Below, one piece after another: positions 1-7,316 of a DNA stretch of 9,754 bases. Each line of letters starts with the position of its first letter. Position 1 is the stretch's first letter. The DNA is taken from the NCBI GenBank assembly GCA_002839245.1, contig PGXR01000113.1, positions 1 through 9,754 on the forward strand, given 5' to 3'. This stretch comes from Spirochaetae bacterium HGW-Spirochaetae-7. Lineage in GTDB: Bacteria; Spirochaetota; Spirochaetia; Treponematales; UBA12059. The position numbers were made by a program, and so were the translations under genes. A model generated the notes under the pieces. That model was given only the letters and a program-made list of their open reading frames with translations. It did not search any database and was not told where the DNA came from.

Positions 1-771
1 GTCTACTCCAGCGATGGGTTGGCGATACAAGGCTTCGTTGCCAAGCCCCGGACGTCCGGACCGTACCCTTGCATCATCTATAATCGCGGTGGAAATCGCG
101 ATTTCGCGTCCATTTCTCCGGCAGTCGCCACAAATCTCCTTTGCCGGATCGCCAGCTGGGGTTATATCGTCGTGGCTAGCCAGTATCGCGGCAGCATGGG
201 CGGGGAGGGGCTGGACCAATTTGGGGGAGACGACGTGGATGACGTCCTCAACCTCATCCCCCTGCTCGAGAGCGAAGCACGCGCCGACTCAACGCGAATC
301 GGCATGTATGGCGGCAGCCGCGGGGGCATGATGACGTATCTCGCCATGACGAAGACCGACAGGATCCGGGCTGCCGCTGTGCGCTGCGGAGTATCTGACC
401 TTACAAGCTGGAAAGACGACCGCGGAGACATGGAGAGCGTATTCTCCGAGTTGATCCCCGGTTTCGACCCCGCCGATGATTCGACCCTCATTGAACGAAG
501 CGCGGTATATTGGCCGGAGAAGCTTTGCAAGAGCACGCCCATCCTGCTCCTTCAGGGAACGGCGGACTGGCGCGTGAGTCCTGCTTCCGCCCTTCGCTTC
601 GCGGAGGCGCTTCTTTCCGTACGGCATCCCTTCAGGCTCGTCATGCTGGAAGGATCCGATCATGCCTTGAGCGAGCACCTGCCGGAACGGGATCGACAGG
701 CCAGGGAATGGTTCGACAGATTCGTCCGGGACGGCTCGCCGCTGCCATTACTCGAGCCGCATGGGAGTTGA
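1..771 (+). CDS. S9 peptidase / dienelactone-hydrolase-like alpha/beta hydrolase, 5'-truncated by window edge
   Basis: The frame is open from base 1, so the gene starts left of the window; 256 C-terminal residues are visible. The TTG at 19 is only an internal leucine. An alpha/beta-hydrolase catalytic domain of the prolyl-oligopeptidase (S9) or dienelactone-hydrolase type is seen. The nucleophile Ser is at visible residue 106 in GGSRGG, preceded by the strand TRIGMYG. The likely acid is Asp at about 189 in LLQGTADWRVSP, and His is at about 221 in EGSDHALSEH. An upstream NRGGNRDF segment fits the oxyanion-hole region of S9 hydrolases. Such enzymes hydrolyse peptide, amide or ester bonds of small substrates; no substrate can be named. 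No signal peptide can be judged because the N terminus is missing. It converges on the aldolase gene with 17 bp between stop codons. It may belong to the same pathway, but opposite orientation leaves this open. Hydrolase fold is confident, exact activity is not. Confidence 0.88.
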   Translation, partial: VYSSDGLAIQGFVAKPRTSGPYPCIIYNRGGNRDFASISPAVATNLLCRIASWGYIVVASQYRGSMGGEGLDQFGGDDVDDVLNLIPLLESEARADSTRIGMYGGSRGGMMTYLAMTKTDRIRAAAVRCGVSDLTSWKDDRGDMESVFSELIPGFDPADDSTLIERSAVYWPEKLCKSTPILLLQGTADWRVSPASALRFAEALLSVRHPFRLVMLEGSDHALSEHLPERDRQAREWFDRFVRDGSPLPLLEPHGS

Positions 772-788
772 AGGTTACCTTATCCGCA

Positions 789-1856
789 TCAACCCTTTGC
801 GCGTACCGCTTCCGCGAATCGGCCGGCGAGTTCTGCCGGCGGCGTCGAGAGGATGCTTTCGTTCACTTTAAGATAAAATGTCCCAGATTCTGGCGGTGGG
901 AGCTTGACTCCCAACTTCGACATTGTATCGTGCATGCTTGAGGGATCGATGTCATTTCGAGGGATGAGCTTGAATACATTCGTCCCGCCGGGGATATTCG
1001 ATACGGCAAGTCCGGGTATCCCCGCCAGAATTTGCTTGAATACCTCGGAAACGGCTACGGCTTGAGCGAAGCGCTCCTGGAACGACGTGAGTGACCGCAA
1101 TGCCGTGGCTGCGAATATCCAGGCTTGGTTCAGTCCTCCGCCGAACATGCGCCTTTCATGGTACAGGCCATCCATGAGCCTGGCCGGTCCGGCAAGGACG
1201 GCACCTGAAGGAGCGTTGAAATACTTGTACAACGATATGTAGACGGTATCGAAAGCCGAGGCGTAGCTATCGACCGGGATGCCCGAGTACGCGGACGCGA
1301 TGAACAGACGGGCTCCATCCAGATGGAGCCCCACGCCCCTGCCGCGGGCGAAGTCGCAGATGGCTTCCATCTCCCCCTGGTCGAATAATTCCCCGTGCAT
1401 CCGCCTCACCGGGGTCTCGATGGCGATGGCGCCGATGCTGGCCTCGACCCGTGCGGCTTCGGCGTTCTCGAAGGCCGCCTTCACTTCGTCCAGACCGAAG
1501 GTGGCCTTGCCGCGGCCCAGGGCGACCGCGTTGATTCCGCTCAATTTCTGGAGGCAGTCCCCAGAATCGTTGTACAGATGGCCTCGCTCTTGCAGGAGCA
1601 CGCGGCTCTTCCCTCGCATGAGCATCCGGACGGCGAGATGGTTGGCCAGTGTTCCGGTAGGCATGAAGACGGCTTTCTCCTTGCCGATGAGCCTGGCGAA
1701 AGCCGTCTCGAATTCCTCGACTGCGCCACCTATTGAGTAGGAATCGATCCCCGTTTCGGTTTCCGTCGTCGTGGCAAGCAATTCCGCGGCGAATTCGGTG
1801 GCTGAGACTTCGGGGGCGTCATACAGGAATGATACGACAGCGTCCGGCTCAGGCAT
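789..1856 (-). CDS. Threonine-aldolase-like PLP-dependent enzyme (beta-eliminating lyase family)
   Basis: Fold-type I PLP enzyme of the threonine aldolase/beta-eliminating lyase family, about 355 aa, normal family length. Numbered from the upstream ATG at 1877, it shows a phosphate-binding PTGTLANHLAVR stretch (73-84), a His at 100 in the ring-stacking position (ERGHLYNDSG), HLDGARLF (185-192) with the PLP-contacting Asp187 and Arg190, and ISLYKYFNAPSGAVL with the probable Schiff-base lysine K218. Family members cleave L-threonine-type beta-hydroxy amino acids to glycine plus an aldehyde; the exact substrate here is unknown. The usual N-terminal DLRSDT motif is absent, replaced by VVSFLYDAP. 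Two ATG starts are possible: 1877 (29-nt overlap with the creatininase gene) and 1856 (8-nt overlap). Neither has a clear Shine-Dalgarno sequence. I prefer 1856 because the short overlap suits translational coupling and MPEPDAVVSF fits the family's N-terminal length. It is the last gene of the leftward cluster; no terminator is visible after its stop. Confidence 0.9.
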   Translation of the reverse strand: MPEPDAVVSFLYDAPEVSATEFAAELLATTTETETGIDSYSIGGAVEEFETAFARLIGKEKAVFMPTGTLANHLAVRMLMRGKSRVLLQERGHLYNDSGDCLQKLSGINAVALGRGKATFGLDEVKAAFENAEAARVEASIGAIAIETPVRRMHGELFDQGEMEAICDFARGRGVGLHLDGARLFIASAYSGIPVDSYASAFDTVYISLYKYFNAPSGAVLAGPARLMDGLYHERRMFGGGLNQAWIFAATALRSLTSFQERFAQAVAVSEVFKQILAGIPGLAVSNIPGGTNVFKLIPRNDIDPSSMHDTMSKLGVKLPPPESGTFYLKVNESILSTPPAELAGRFAEAVRAKG

Positions 1857-2619
1857 CTTCGCTGCCGTGGATATCATCGCTGCCGGAGTACGATTTGACG
1901 AAGGCCACGATGTCCGCGATCATCGCGTCGAGTATCACGCGCCCTTTTTTCGCGCTGGCCCGGCTCGGATCACCGTTGATTCCGCTGTCTCCGCCCATTT
2001 TCGTCTTCAGCGTTATCTTGTGGATACCGGTCGGGCCCTTCGTGATGTACGGAGCTGGAGGGAACTCCTGCTTCGCCATGCCCATCTTCACGAGATCGGG
2101 CCTGATGGCCAGCATGTTCGACGTCTCGCTTTCGTCGCCGTGCCCGCCTTGCTTCGCTTCGCAGACGAAGTCGGAAGCCTCGGCGCCGAGGCCCCGGATA
2201 TCGGTGACGGCGACCTCGATGTCAAGTTCGTTGTGTAGATCGTAGGACAGTATCGTCAGCGGATAATGCGTCGAGACACCGCCATCCAGGACAAGGAATT
2301 TCCTGGCCCCGTGCCGCGCGTAGGACCGGATGATATCTCCGACGAAGCGCTTGAACGTCTCCGCTTCTATCGAAACGCTGCCAGGCCAGTCCATGAACGC
2401 CGGAAAGTACGCATAGTTCAGGGTCGGCAGGCGCAGTACGTTCGTATCCCTGGCGACTCCGGCGGCCAATTCGTCGACGACCATCATGTCGGTCCCAAGG
2501 GGCAGATGATGGCCATGTTCCTTCACGCCGCCGCCTATGGGCAGCATGACGACGACTTCCCCTTTCAGCAACTCCGCGACCTCACTCCAGGTAAGCTCCG
2601 AAAGAATTTTACCTTCCAT
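1849..2619 (-). CDS. Creatininase-family amidohydrolase with variant metal-site motifs
   Basis: Creatininase-like protein of 256 aa (family usually about 240-270). Members are cytosolic metal-dependent amidohydrolases opening cyclic or linear amides, such as creatininase, formylaminopyrimidine hydrolases and the MftE peptidase. Visible motifs: LTW near the N terminus (9-11), KEHGHHLPLGTD (33-44) in place of the common EQHGPHLPxxTD, LDGGVST (111-117) where the family usually has NGHGGN or NGHxEN, and HGDESETS (160-167), matching the conserved HxxExETS. The Glu normally two residues before the motif His is a Lys, and the NGH histidine is a Gly, so the binuclear metal site is altered. Start choice: ATGs lie at 2646, 2625 and 2619. 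GGGAGG at 2634-2629 lies 9 nt before 2619 but only 3 nt before 2625, so 2619 is preferred, 2 nt after the amidohydrolase stop. Its stop overlaps the aldolase start. Family assignment is firm; substrate unknown. Confidence 0.9.
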   Translation of the reverse strand: MEGKILSELTWSEVAELLKGEVVVMLPIGGGVKEHGHHLPLGTDMMVVDELAAGVARDTNVLRLPTLNYAYFPAFMDWPGSVSIEAETFKRFVGDIIRSYARHGARKFLVLDGGVSTHYPLTILSYDLHNELDIEVAVTDIRGLGAEASDFVCEAKQGGHGDESETSNMLAIRPDLVKMGMAKQEFPPAPYITKGPTGIHKITLKTKMGGDSGINGDPSRASAKKGRVILDAMIADIVAFVKSYSGSDDIHGSEDA

Positions 2620-2621
2620 GA

Positions 2622-3401
2622 TCATGGTCCTCCCACAAGGGCACAAAGGTTCTCGCCGAGAATTGCCTCAAGGACATTCCCCGGAATTCCCGATTCGCGC
2701 ATGATACGGAGTTCGGTGGCCAATGGGTCTCCGTCGAGATGCGAGTTGAACGGAAAATCGGAACCGAACAGTATCCTGTTCGCTCCTACGAGGTCGACCG
2801 CCCGCCGGAAGACAGCCGCGTCGCGCACCGTGGATATTTCGAAGTAGATGTTCTCGCGCCGGACAAGTGCACGTAAATTTTCCTCCACGCACAGACCCGT
2901 GTTCGGCTCACATCTGCCCATGTGCGCGATGATGAGATTGATTCGGGGCGCCAGCTTGAGGATGGCCTCGGCCCCGGGCACGATCGCCCTGGTCGGCAGG
3001 TGCGCGATCAGGGGGAGCCCGGCCTCGGCGATCGCCGGGTAAATCCTTCCCAGATCGAACCGTTCCGGCTCGAGGAGGAAATGTTGCTTGAACCCGCGGG
3101 CTCCGCGGGTTATCCAGTCCGCGACATCATCGCCGACAAGGGCGAAAGGAATTATTCGACCGGGGTGCGTACGACAGGCACTCAATACATAGTCATTCGC
3201 CTGTACAGCATCCACCTCCGCCAACGGGAAGGGGAATGCCACCGCGGCATCGACTCCGTTCCTGTCGAGGACAGCTATCAGGGCGGCCACAGTATTCTCC
3301 ATCCGGTCCCTGAAGGCCGGCTTCTTCTTCTTTTCCTCAGAGATCGGCCGTACGACGAAACTTTCGAGGCCAAGATGCGTATGAGCATCGATAACCGGCA
3401 T
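2622..3401 (-). CDS. Amidohydrolase-2 family metal-dependent hydrolase (TIM barrel)
   Basis: Protein of 259 aa, near the lower end for the amidohydrolase-2 (Amidohydro_2) group. Metal-site motifs of this superfamily are in order: HTH at residues 7-9 close to the N terminus, His134 in LPLIAHLP at the end of a beta strand, His160 in IIAHMGR, and Asp215 in ILFGSDFPF. GFKQH at 103-107 lies where related proteins often have GxKLH. No signal peptide, so cytoplasmic. The group includes hydrolases of lactones and amides and also decarboxylases; which reaction is done here cannot be told. ATG at 3401 follows AGGGG with an 8-nt spacer, 11 nt after the permease stop. The stop lies just before the creatininase start, and the GGGAGG that serves that gene is inside this gene's last codons. 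The tight packing indicates a shared transcript and, by inference, a shared pathway with the importer. Confidence 0.9.
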   Translation of the reverse strand: MPVIDAHTHLGLESFVVRPISEEKKKKPAFRDRMENTVAALIAVLDRNGVDAAVAFPFPLAEVDAVQANDYVLSACRTHPGRIIPFALVGDDVADWITRGARGFKQHFLLEPERFDLGRIYPAIAEAGLPLIAHLPTRAIVPGAEAILKLAPRINLIIAHMGRCEPNTGLCVEENLRALVRRENIYFEISTVRDAAVFRRAVDLVGANRILFGSDFPFNSHLDGDPLATELRIMRESGIPGNVLEAILGENLCALVGGP

Positions 3402-3412
3402 TCCCTGTTCCC

Positions 3413-4318
3413 CTATTCGTGCTTTGCGTTCGGCTTGGCCGCGTAGAGATTGTTGCGCAGCTTCGGGTCGAGTACGTCCCGGAGGGTATCGCCCAACAAG
3501 GTCCAGCCCAGCACGAAGGTGATGATGGTTATCGATGGGTACACGTACGTGTACCAGTAGAAGAACGGATGCTCGCTCGTTCCGAGCAGCCAGCTGCGGG
3601 CGAAATTGATCATCTGTCCCCAGTCGGCATAACCCGGCTCAGCCCCGACCCCGAGGAAGCTGAGCGATGCCGCGATCAGCACCGTAGCGCCTACGTCGAG
3701 GGACGCAAGTACGAATACAGGAAATATCGAATTCGGCATGACATGGAAGAAGAATATCCTGAACGAACTCATGCCAAGGCTGCGCGCTGAGCTGACGAAA
3801 TCCTTCTCCTTTACTGACAGCACTTCGCTGCGCATCACGCGCGCGTACTGCCGCCATCCGAAGACTATGAGCGCGAGTATCACCTTGTCCAGGCCTTTCC
3901 CCAGCACGATGCTCATGACGATGACCGCGATCAGAAAGGGGAAACTCATGAACAGGTCGGTGATCCGCATGATGATCTCGTCAGCGATGCCGCCGGCGAA
4001 GGCGCCAAGGCCTCCGAGAAGTACGCCTATCACCAGGGTCGTAGAGACCACTATCAGCCCGACACGGAACGCGTTCCGGCTACCCCAGACGATACCGTAG
4101 AGGATGTCGTAACCGCCACCGGTGGTCCCGAGCAGGGCTTTGGGGGAAGGAGGGGTCGGGAGTGACGAGTAGCTCACCCTCTTGACCGAATAGGGATTCT
4201 GGGGATTCTTGGGCGGACAGATCAAGGGCGCCGATAAGGCAATGACCGCCCAGAACGAGATGAGTATCAGGCCTGTCAGGCCGAGCGGATTCCGGAGTAC
4301 CTTTCGTAGACTGTCCAT
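3413..4318 (-). CDS. Peptide-type ABC transporter permease, DppC/OppC family
   Basis: Inner-membrane permease of 301 aa, the usual length for DppC/OppC. The N terminus has the typical RKVLRNPLGLTGLILI leading into transmembrane segment 1 (about 12-32), then a periplasmic stretch with LLGTTGGGYDILYGIVWGSR (62-81), the variant of LGTDxxGRDxxSRxxxGxR that marks this subfamily. Further hydrophobic segments lie near 86-110, 122-140, 145-156, 200-224 and 258-275. The cytoplasmic EAA loop that docks on the ATPases is at about 166-196 (VLSVKEKDFVSSARSLG...). The C terminus GDTLRDVLDPKLR is characteristic. ATG at 4318 comes 3 nt after the stop of the other permease, with GGGGTG just upstream. It should form a heterodimeric channel with that permease. 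Confidence in family is high; the transported compound is unknown. Confidence 0.96.
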   Translation of the reverse strand: MDSLRKVLRNPLGLTGLILISFWAVIALSAPLICPPKNPQNPYSVKRVSYSSLPTPPSPKALLGTTGGGYDILYGIVWGSRNAFRVGLIVVSTTLVIGVLLGGLGAFAGGIADEIIMRITDLFMSFPFLIAVIVMSIVLGKGLDKVILALIVFGWRQYARVMRSEVLSVKEKDFVSSARSLGMSSFRIFFFHVMPNSIFPVFVLASLDVGATVLIAASLSFLGVGAEPGYADWGQMINFARSWLLGTSEHPFFYWYTYVYPSITIITFVLGWTLLGDTLRDVLDPKLRNNLYAAKPNAKHE

Positions 4319-4321
4319 GCA

Positions 4322-5356
4322 TCACCCCAATGCGATCGTGGGATCGAGTACCACGTACAATAGATCGATTATCATGTTCGTGACGATGATGAATATCCCT
4401 ATCACGAGCGACACTCCGAGGATCGCCGAGAAATCGAGCCCCTGCGCGGCGGTCACCACGAACATCCCCATGCCGCGATAGTTAAAGACCGTTTCGACGA
4501 TGACGGCGCCGCCGAGCATGCGGGCGATGAGCGAGCCTGCGAGTGTGATCACGGGGAGCAGGGCGTTCCTGCGCGCGTGCTTCCTGATCACGACCCTCTC
4601 CAGGAGACCCTTGGCCCTGGCTGTCATCACGTAATCCTTGTTCAGCGTTTCGAGCAGGGACGAACGCATCATCCTAAGCAAGGTCGAAAGCAGCCCGATG
4701 GAATAGGCAAGGGCCGGGAGAAGGAGATGACGCAACGCGTCTAGCGCTACATCGAACCTTCCGTTCAGGATGCCGTCGACGGTATTCATTCCCGTATACC
4801 GGTGAAAGGTGGAGAGGTACACGACATCCTCCGCCCATTGGCTGAGCCTTCCCGGCGGGAACCAGCCGAGCCACCCGTAGAACACCACGAGCAACAACAG
4901 TCCGAAAATGAACTCCGGCAATGACACCCCGAGTATCGTCGCTACGCGCGCTACCTGGTCGGGTAGCTTGTTGTGGTGCGTGGCTGCATAGGTCCCCAGG
5001 CCTATCCCTCCGATGAAGACTATCAACGCCCCGACGATCATCAGTTCCACCGTCGCTGGAAAATATTTTGACAAGGCTTCCGCCACCGGCATGCGCGCCG
5101 ACGGAGACCATCCGAGGTTCCCATGCATGATACCTTGAAGCCAGGAGAAGTATTGCACATAGAAAGGCTGGTCAAGGCCGTACTTCTTCACCAGCTCGTC
5201 GAAGGGGATATTGGCGCCGACCATGTCGGCATTCGGAATGAATACCGCAAGGCGTTCATACGGACTGAGAAAGAGTACGAGCGAGAATATGAGCGCGGAC
5301 AACAGGATCAGGATCAATGGCAAGGTTGCCAGTCTTCTCATGACATAGCGGATCAT
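4322..5356 (-). CDS. Peptide-type ABC transporter permease, DppB/OppB family
   Basis: Inner-membrane permease of 344 aa from the chosen start, normal for DppB/OppB. MIRYVMRRLATLPLILILLS gives the classic N-terminal basic patch and first transmembrane segment (11-31). YGLDQPFYVQYFSWLQGIMHGNLGWS (59-84) is the conserved DppB periplasmic region. Other segments lie near 103-125, 141-162, 210-230, 268-288 and 312-334. The EAA loop is at about 236-268 (ETLNKDYVMTARAKG...RNALLPVI). The reading frame extends upstream to an ATG at 5413, but that extension has no membrane character and would run through an intercistronic hairpin. The ATG at 5356 has GAGGA 6 nt upstream and begins exactly where family members begin. 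It follows the binding-protein gene after 64 bp and precedes the second permease by 3 bp. Confidence 0.95.
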   Translation of the reverse strand: MIRYVMRRLATLPLILILLSALIFSLVLFLSPYERLAVFIPNADMVGANIPFDELVKKYGLDQPFYVQYFSWLQGIMHGNLGWSPSARMPVAEALSKYFPATVELMIVGALIVFIGGIGLGTYAATHHNKLPDQVARVATILGVSLPEFIFGLLLLVVFYGWLGWFPPGRLSQWAEDVVYLSTFHRYTGMNTVDGILNGRFDVALDALRHLLLPALAYSIGLLSTLLRMMRSSLLETLNKDYVMTARAKGLLERVVIRKHARRNALLPVITLAGSLIARMLGGAVIVETVFNYRGMGMFVVTAAQGLDFSAILGVSLVIGIFIIVTNMIIDLLYVVLDPTIALG

Positions 5357-5380
5357 CGGGCTTCCTCGGCTGCAGGACTT

Positions 5381-5410
5381 CGAGGCGGAGAGCCTGAGCC
5401 CTCCGCCTCG
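5381..5410 (-). promoter_or_regulatory. Intercistronic hairpin between binding-protein and permease genes
   Basis: CGAGGCGGAG (5381-5390) and CTCCGCCTCG (5401-5410) are perfect inverted repeats: a 10-bp GC-rich stem around a 10-nt loop, starting 11 nt after the binding-protein stop codon. No U-run follows in the direction of transcription, so it is unlikely to be a strong intrinsic terminator. In many importer operons a hairpin here protects the 3' end of the binding-protein message or attenuates readthrough, making more binding protein than permease. That role is inferred. Confidence 0.6.
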
Positions 5411-5420
5411 CAAGGATGGT

Positions 5421-7211
5421 TTATTTCTTGCTTATGGGATAGAAGTTCAGATTCGTCGGCTGGGCGTTGGGGACATAACCCTTTACCCAGTCCCTGAAGG
5501 CGACATTTTCCACAGCCTGGAAGTGGAGGATCGCAAGCGCATTATCATAATCCAGCTGCTGCAGCTTGAATGAAGCCGCCTGCCTCTTCTCGGGATCGTA
5601 GCTTGTGGCGACGATGTCGATTAGGGGATCGAACTCCTTCTTGGCCAAGTCCATATATCCGCCCCATTCAGCGTAACCGCCGGCGGAGTGCATATGCTCG
5701 AACAGGGGGAGATAGGGATCGAATACGGAAGGCAGGATACCGAACAAGGTGAGGGGGAGCTGCTTGTCCTTTACGGCGCCAACATAGCCGGCCCATGGAA
5801 GCGATGCCAGCTCTATCTTGAACTTGGGATTCAGGTTCTCGATGTTGGCCTTGAGTATCTCGAGGGCCATCTGCCGATGCTTCGAACCGCTCGAATATAC
5901 CGCGGTCATCTTGAAACCCTTGTCCCAAAGCTGGCCGCCCCATGCCTTCTTGAAATGGTCGCGAGCCTTGTTGGCATCGAAGTAATACTGCGGGTTCTTG
6001 GGATTGGCCGTGGGAAATCCGATGAGGACCGGCCCGTACGGTTTCAGTGCCGCGCCCTGGAAGACGTCAGTGATGAAGGCGTCCCAGTCGAAACTATATT
6101 CGAAGGCCTTGCGGACGTTGATGTCGGAAAAGAAATCCTTGGGAATGCCGGTCGGCCCAAGCTTTCCGTCACCGATATAGCTGCTGTTCGAAGCGATGCC
6201 CATCACGAAGTTGATCTTCATGAGCCACGCGGAAGGCAGGTTGGACATAACGGTGATCCCGGGGCTTCCCTTGACCTGCCCGATTTCGTCAACAGAAACC
6301 GCGATGAAGTCCACGTCGCCGGCTTTCAGCTGCAAGATCGCGGTCTGGTTGTCCGGGACTATCCTGCGGATGACCCTTTCAAGGGAAGGAGCGCCAGCCC
6401 AGTAGCCTGCGAAGGCATCGAGTACGATTCGTTCGGCGAGGTCGGCGCTCGCGAGCTTGAAGGGTCCCGTACCGTTCATCTTCTTAAGGAACGGGTCGTC
6501 CTCCATCTTCATGTTCATGAATTTTTGGCCCGTCTCCTTGGTCCCCGGCCAATCGCCCTGGGCGACGCACCAGGCCTTGTTCATGATGGCTGCCTCGTTG
6601 CCCCCGTCGGCCATGATGCCCAGGAAAGGCACGAAAGGCTTTGGAAGCTTGAAGGTCACCGAGTCGCCCGTCACGGTCACCATTTCGTCCAGCTTCTTGT
6701 AAGCCGCGTCGTATCCGACCTTCTTGACCAGGTCGTCGAAGGACGCTTCGCCGAGTAGGTTCTGACAGAGCATGTTGATCGCGGAACTCTGTCCTCCGAC
6801 GAGGATGGCTCGCTTGAAGGTATAGGCGACATCTCCGGAATTCAGGATGGCTCCGTCATGGAACTTTACACCCTTCCGGATCGGGAAGGTGATGAGGGTT
6901 GTTCCGTCGGCTGACGTCTTGATCAACTTGTTGCCGATGGTCGGGACGGTCGTCGAAAGGCTCGGAGTCAGGGTCGACATGTCGCCCTGGGGATGATCCA
7001 GCAACGAATCGTATACATTGAACGATAATTCCATCGTGGCTGAACTGAGCATGAAATGCGGGTCCAAAGTCTCGACCGAATTGGTCGTGGCCTTTACGAA
7101 GGTACCCGGGTTCTTCACGGCACCGCCGGCACTCTGGGCGAAACCGGCATCCAGACCTGCGAAACCTATCAACAGGATCGGCAGGACGAGACGCGAAAAT
7201 GGCTGCTTCAT
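5421..7211 (-). CDS. ABC transporter substrate-binding protein, SBP_bac_5 (peptide/nickel-type) family
   Basis: Periplasmic solute-binding protein, 596 aa, longer than the roughly 500-540 aa common for this family. The N terminus (KQPFSR, then LVLPILLIGFAGL, then DAGFA|Q) is a Sec signal peptide with probable signal-peptidase-I cleavage after Ala25. There is no lipobox Cys, so it should be soluble in a periplasm. Family signatures: SVETLDPHF early in the mature protein (45-53), VYDSLL (66-71), and FPIRKGVKFHDG...SGDVAYTFKRA (109-135), matching the WxFxLRxGVKFHDG...TAxDVxxSxxR pattern. The ATG is preceded by a strong AGAGGAGG with a 4-nt spacer. Binding-pocket residues cannot be predicted, so the ligand may be a peptide, an opine-like or another amide compound. 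It sits between the ATPase pair and the permease pair, with gaps of 105 and 64 bp. Both gaps carry regulatory-looking structure, suggesting that it is expressed differently from its neighbours. Confidence 0.95.
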   Translation of the reverse strand: MKQPFSRLVLPILLIGFAGLDAGFAQSAGGAVKNPGTFVKATTNSVETLDPHFMLSSATMELSFNVYDSLLDHPQGDMSTLTPSLSTTVPTIGNKLIKTSADGTTLITFPIRKGVKFHDGAILNSGDVAYTFKRAILVGGQSSAINMLCQNLLGEASFDDLVKKVGYDAAYKKLDEMVTVTGDSVTFKLPKPFVPFLGIMADGGNEAAIMNKAWCVAQGDWPGTKETGQKFMNMKMEDDPFLKKMNGTGPFKLASADLAERIVLDAFAGYWAGAPSLERVIRRIVPDNQTAILQLKAGDVDFIAVSVDEIGQVKGSPGITVMSNLPSAWLMKINFVMGIASNSSYIGDGKLGPTGIPKDFFSDINVRKAFEYSFDWDAFITDVFQGAALKPYGPVLIGFPTANPKNPQYYFDANKARDHFKKAWGGQLWDKGFKMTAVYSSGSKHRQMALEILKANIENLNPKFKIELASLPWAGYVGAVKDKQLPLTLFGILPSVFDPYLPLFEHMHSAGGYAEWGGYMDLAKKEFDPLIDIVATSYDPEKRQAASFKLQQLDYDNALAILHFQAVENVAFRDWVKGYVPNAQPTNLNFYPISKK

Positions 7212-7222
7212 GTTGCCTCCTC

Positions 7223-7235
7223 TTCAAGACTTGAA
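7223..7235. repeat. Short inverted repeat in the binding-protein leader
   Basis: TTCAAG and CTTGAA flank one central base (7223-7235), immediately upstream of the AGAGGAGG ribosome-binding site of the binding-protein gene. It could be an operator half-site pair for a dimeric regulator. A 1-nt loop makes an RNA hairpin unlikely at full length. No other copy was noticed by eye in the window. Function is conjectural. Confidence 0.35.
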
Positions 7236-7256
7236 AACTACGGGTTGATTCCGTTT

Positions 7257-7285
7257 CCTATAATCTCGATGCTGTATGTCAACAA
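7257..7285 (-). promoter_or_regulatory. Possible internal promoter upstream of the binding-protein gene
   Basis: Reading leftward, TTGACA lies at 7282-7277 and TATAGG at 7262-7257, with a 14-nt spacer that is short for sigma70. Alternatively, TTGTTG (7285-7280) pairs with the same TATAGG at the ideal 17 nt but is a poorer -35. The 105-bp gap after the oppF-like gene shows no terminator, so readthrough plus a booster promoter for the binding protein is plausible. Low confidence. Confidence 0.35.
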
Positions 7286-7316
7286 TGCAATACCCTTCAG
7301 TCTCCGTATCCGACCA

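Noticed and set aside
822..840. GCCGGC-GAGTTCT-GCCGGC hairpin downstream of the S9-like hydrolase stop
   Set aside because: It lies in the aldolase coding sequence, encoding part of PPAELAGRF, and has no T-run on either side.
896..918. TGGGAG/CTCCCA hairpin containing TTGGGAGTC, similar to the intergenic repeat motif
   Set aside because: It is fully explained as aldolase coding sequence (KLGVKLPP); the short match to the repeat is likely chance.
2620..2646. Longer creatininase-like start at 2646
   Set aside because: It would overlap the amidohydrolase gene by 25 nt and add a non-family MCPCGRTMI segment; the GGGAGG site points to 2619.
5357..5413. N-terminal extension of the DppB-like permease from the ATG at 5413
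   Set aside because: The 19 extra residues have no family similarity, run through the intercistronic hairpin, and the ATG at 5356 has its own ribosome-binding site and the standard N terminus.
5688..6758. Long plus-strand open frame (356 aa) opposite the binding-protein gene
   Set aside because: It is an antisense shadow of a clearly coding gene with low-complexity composition and no domain; the same holds for the 8378-9364 plus-strand frame opposite the oppD-like gene.
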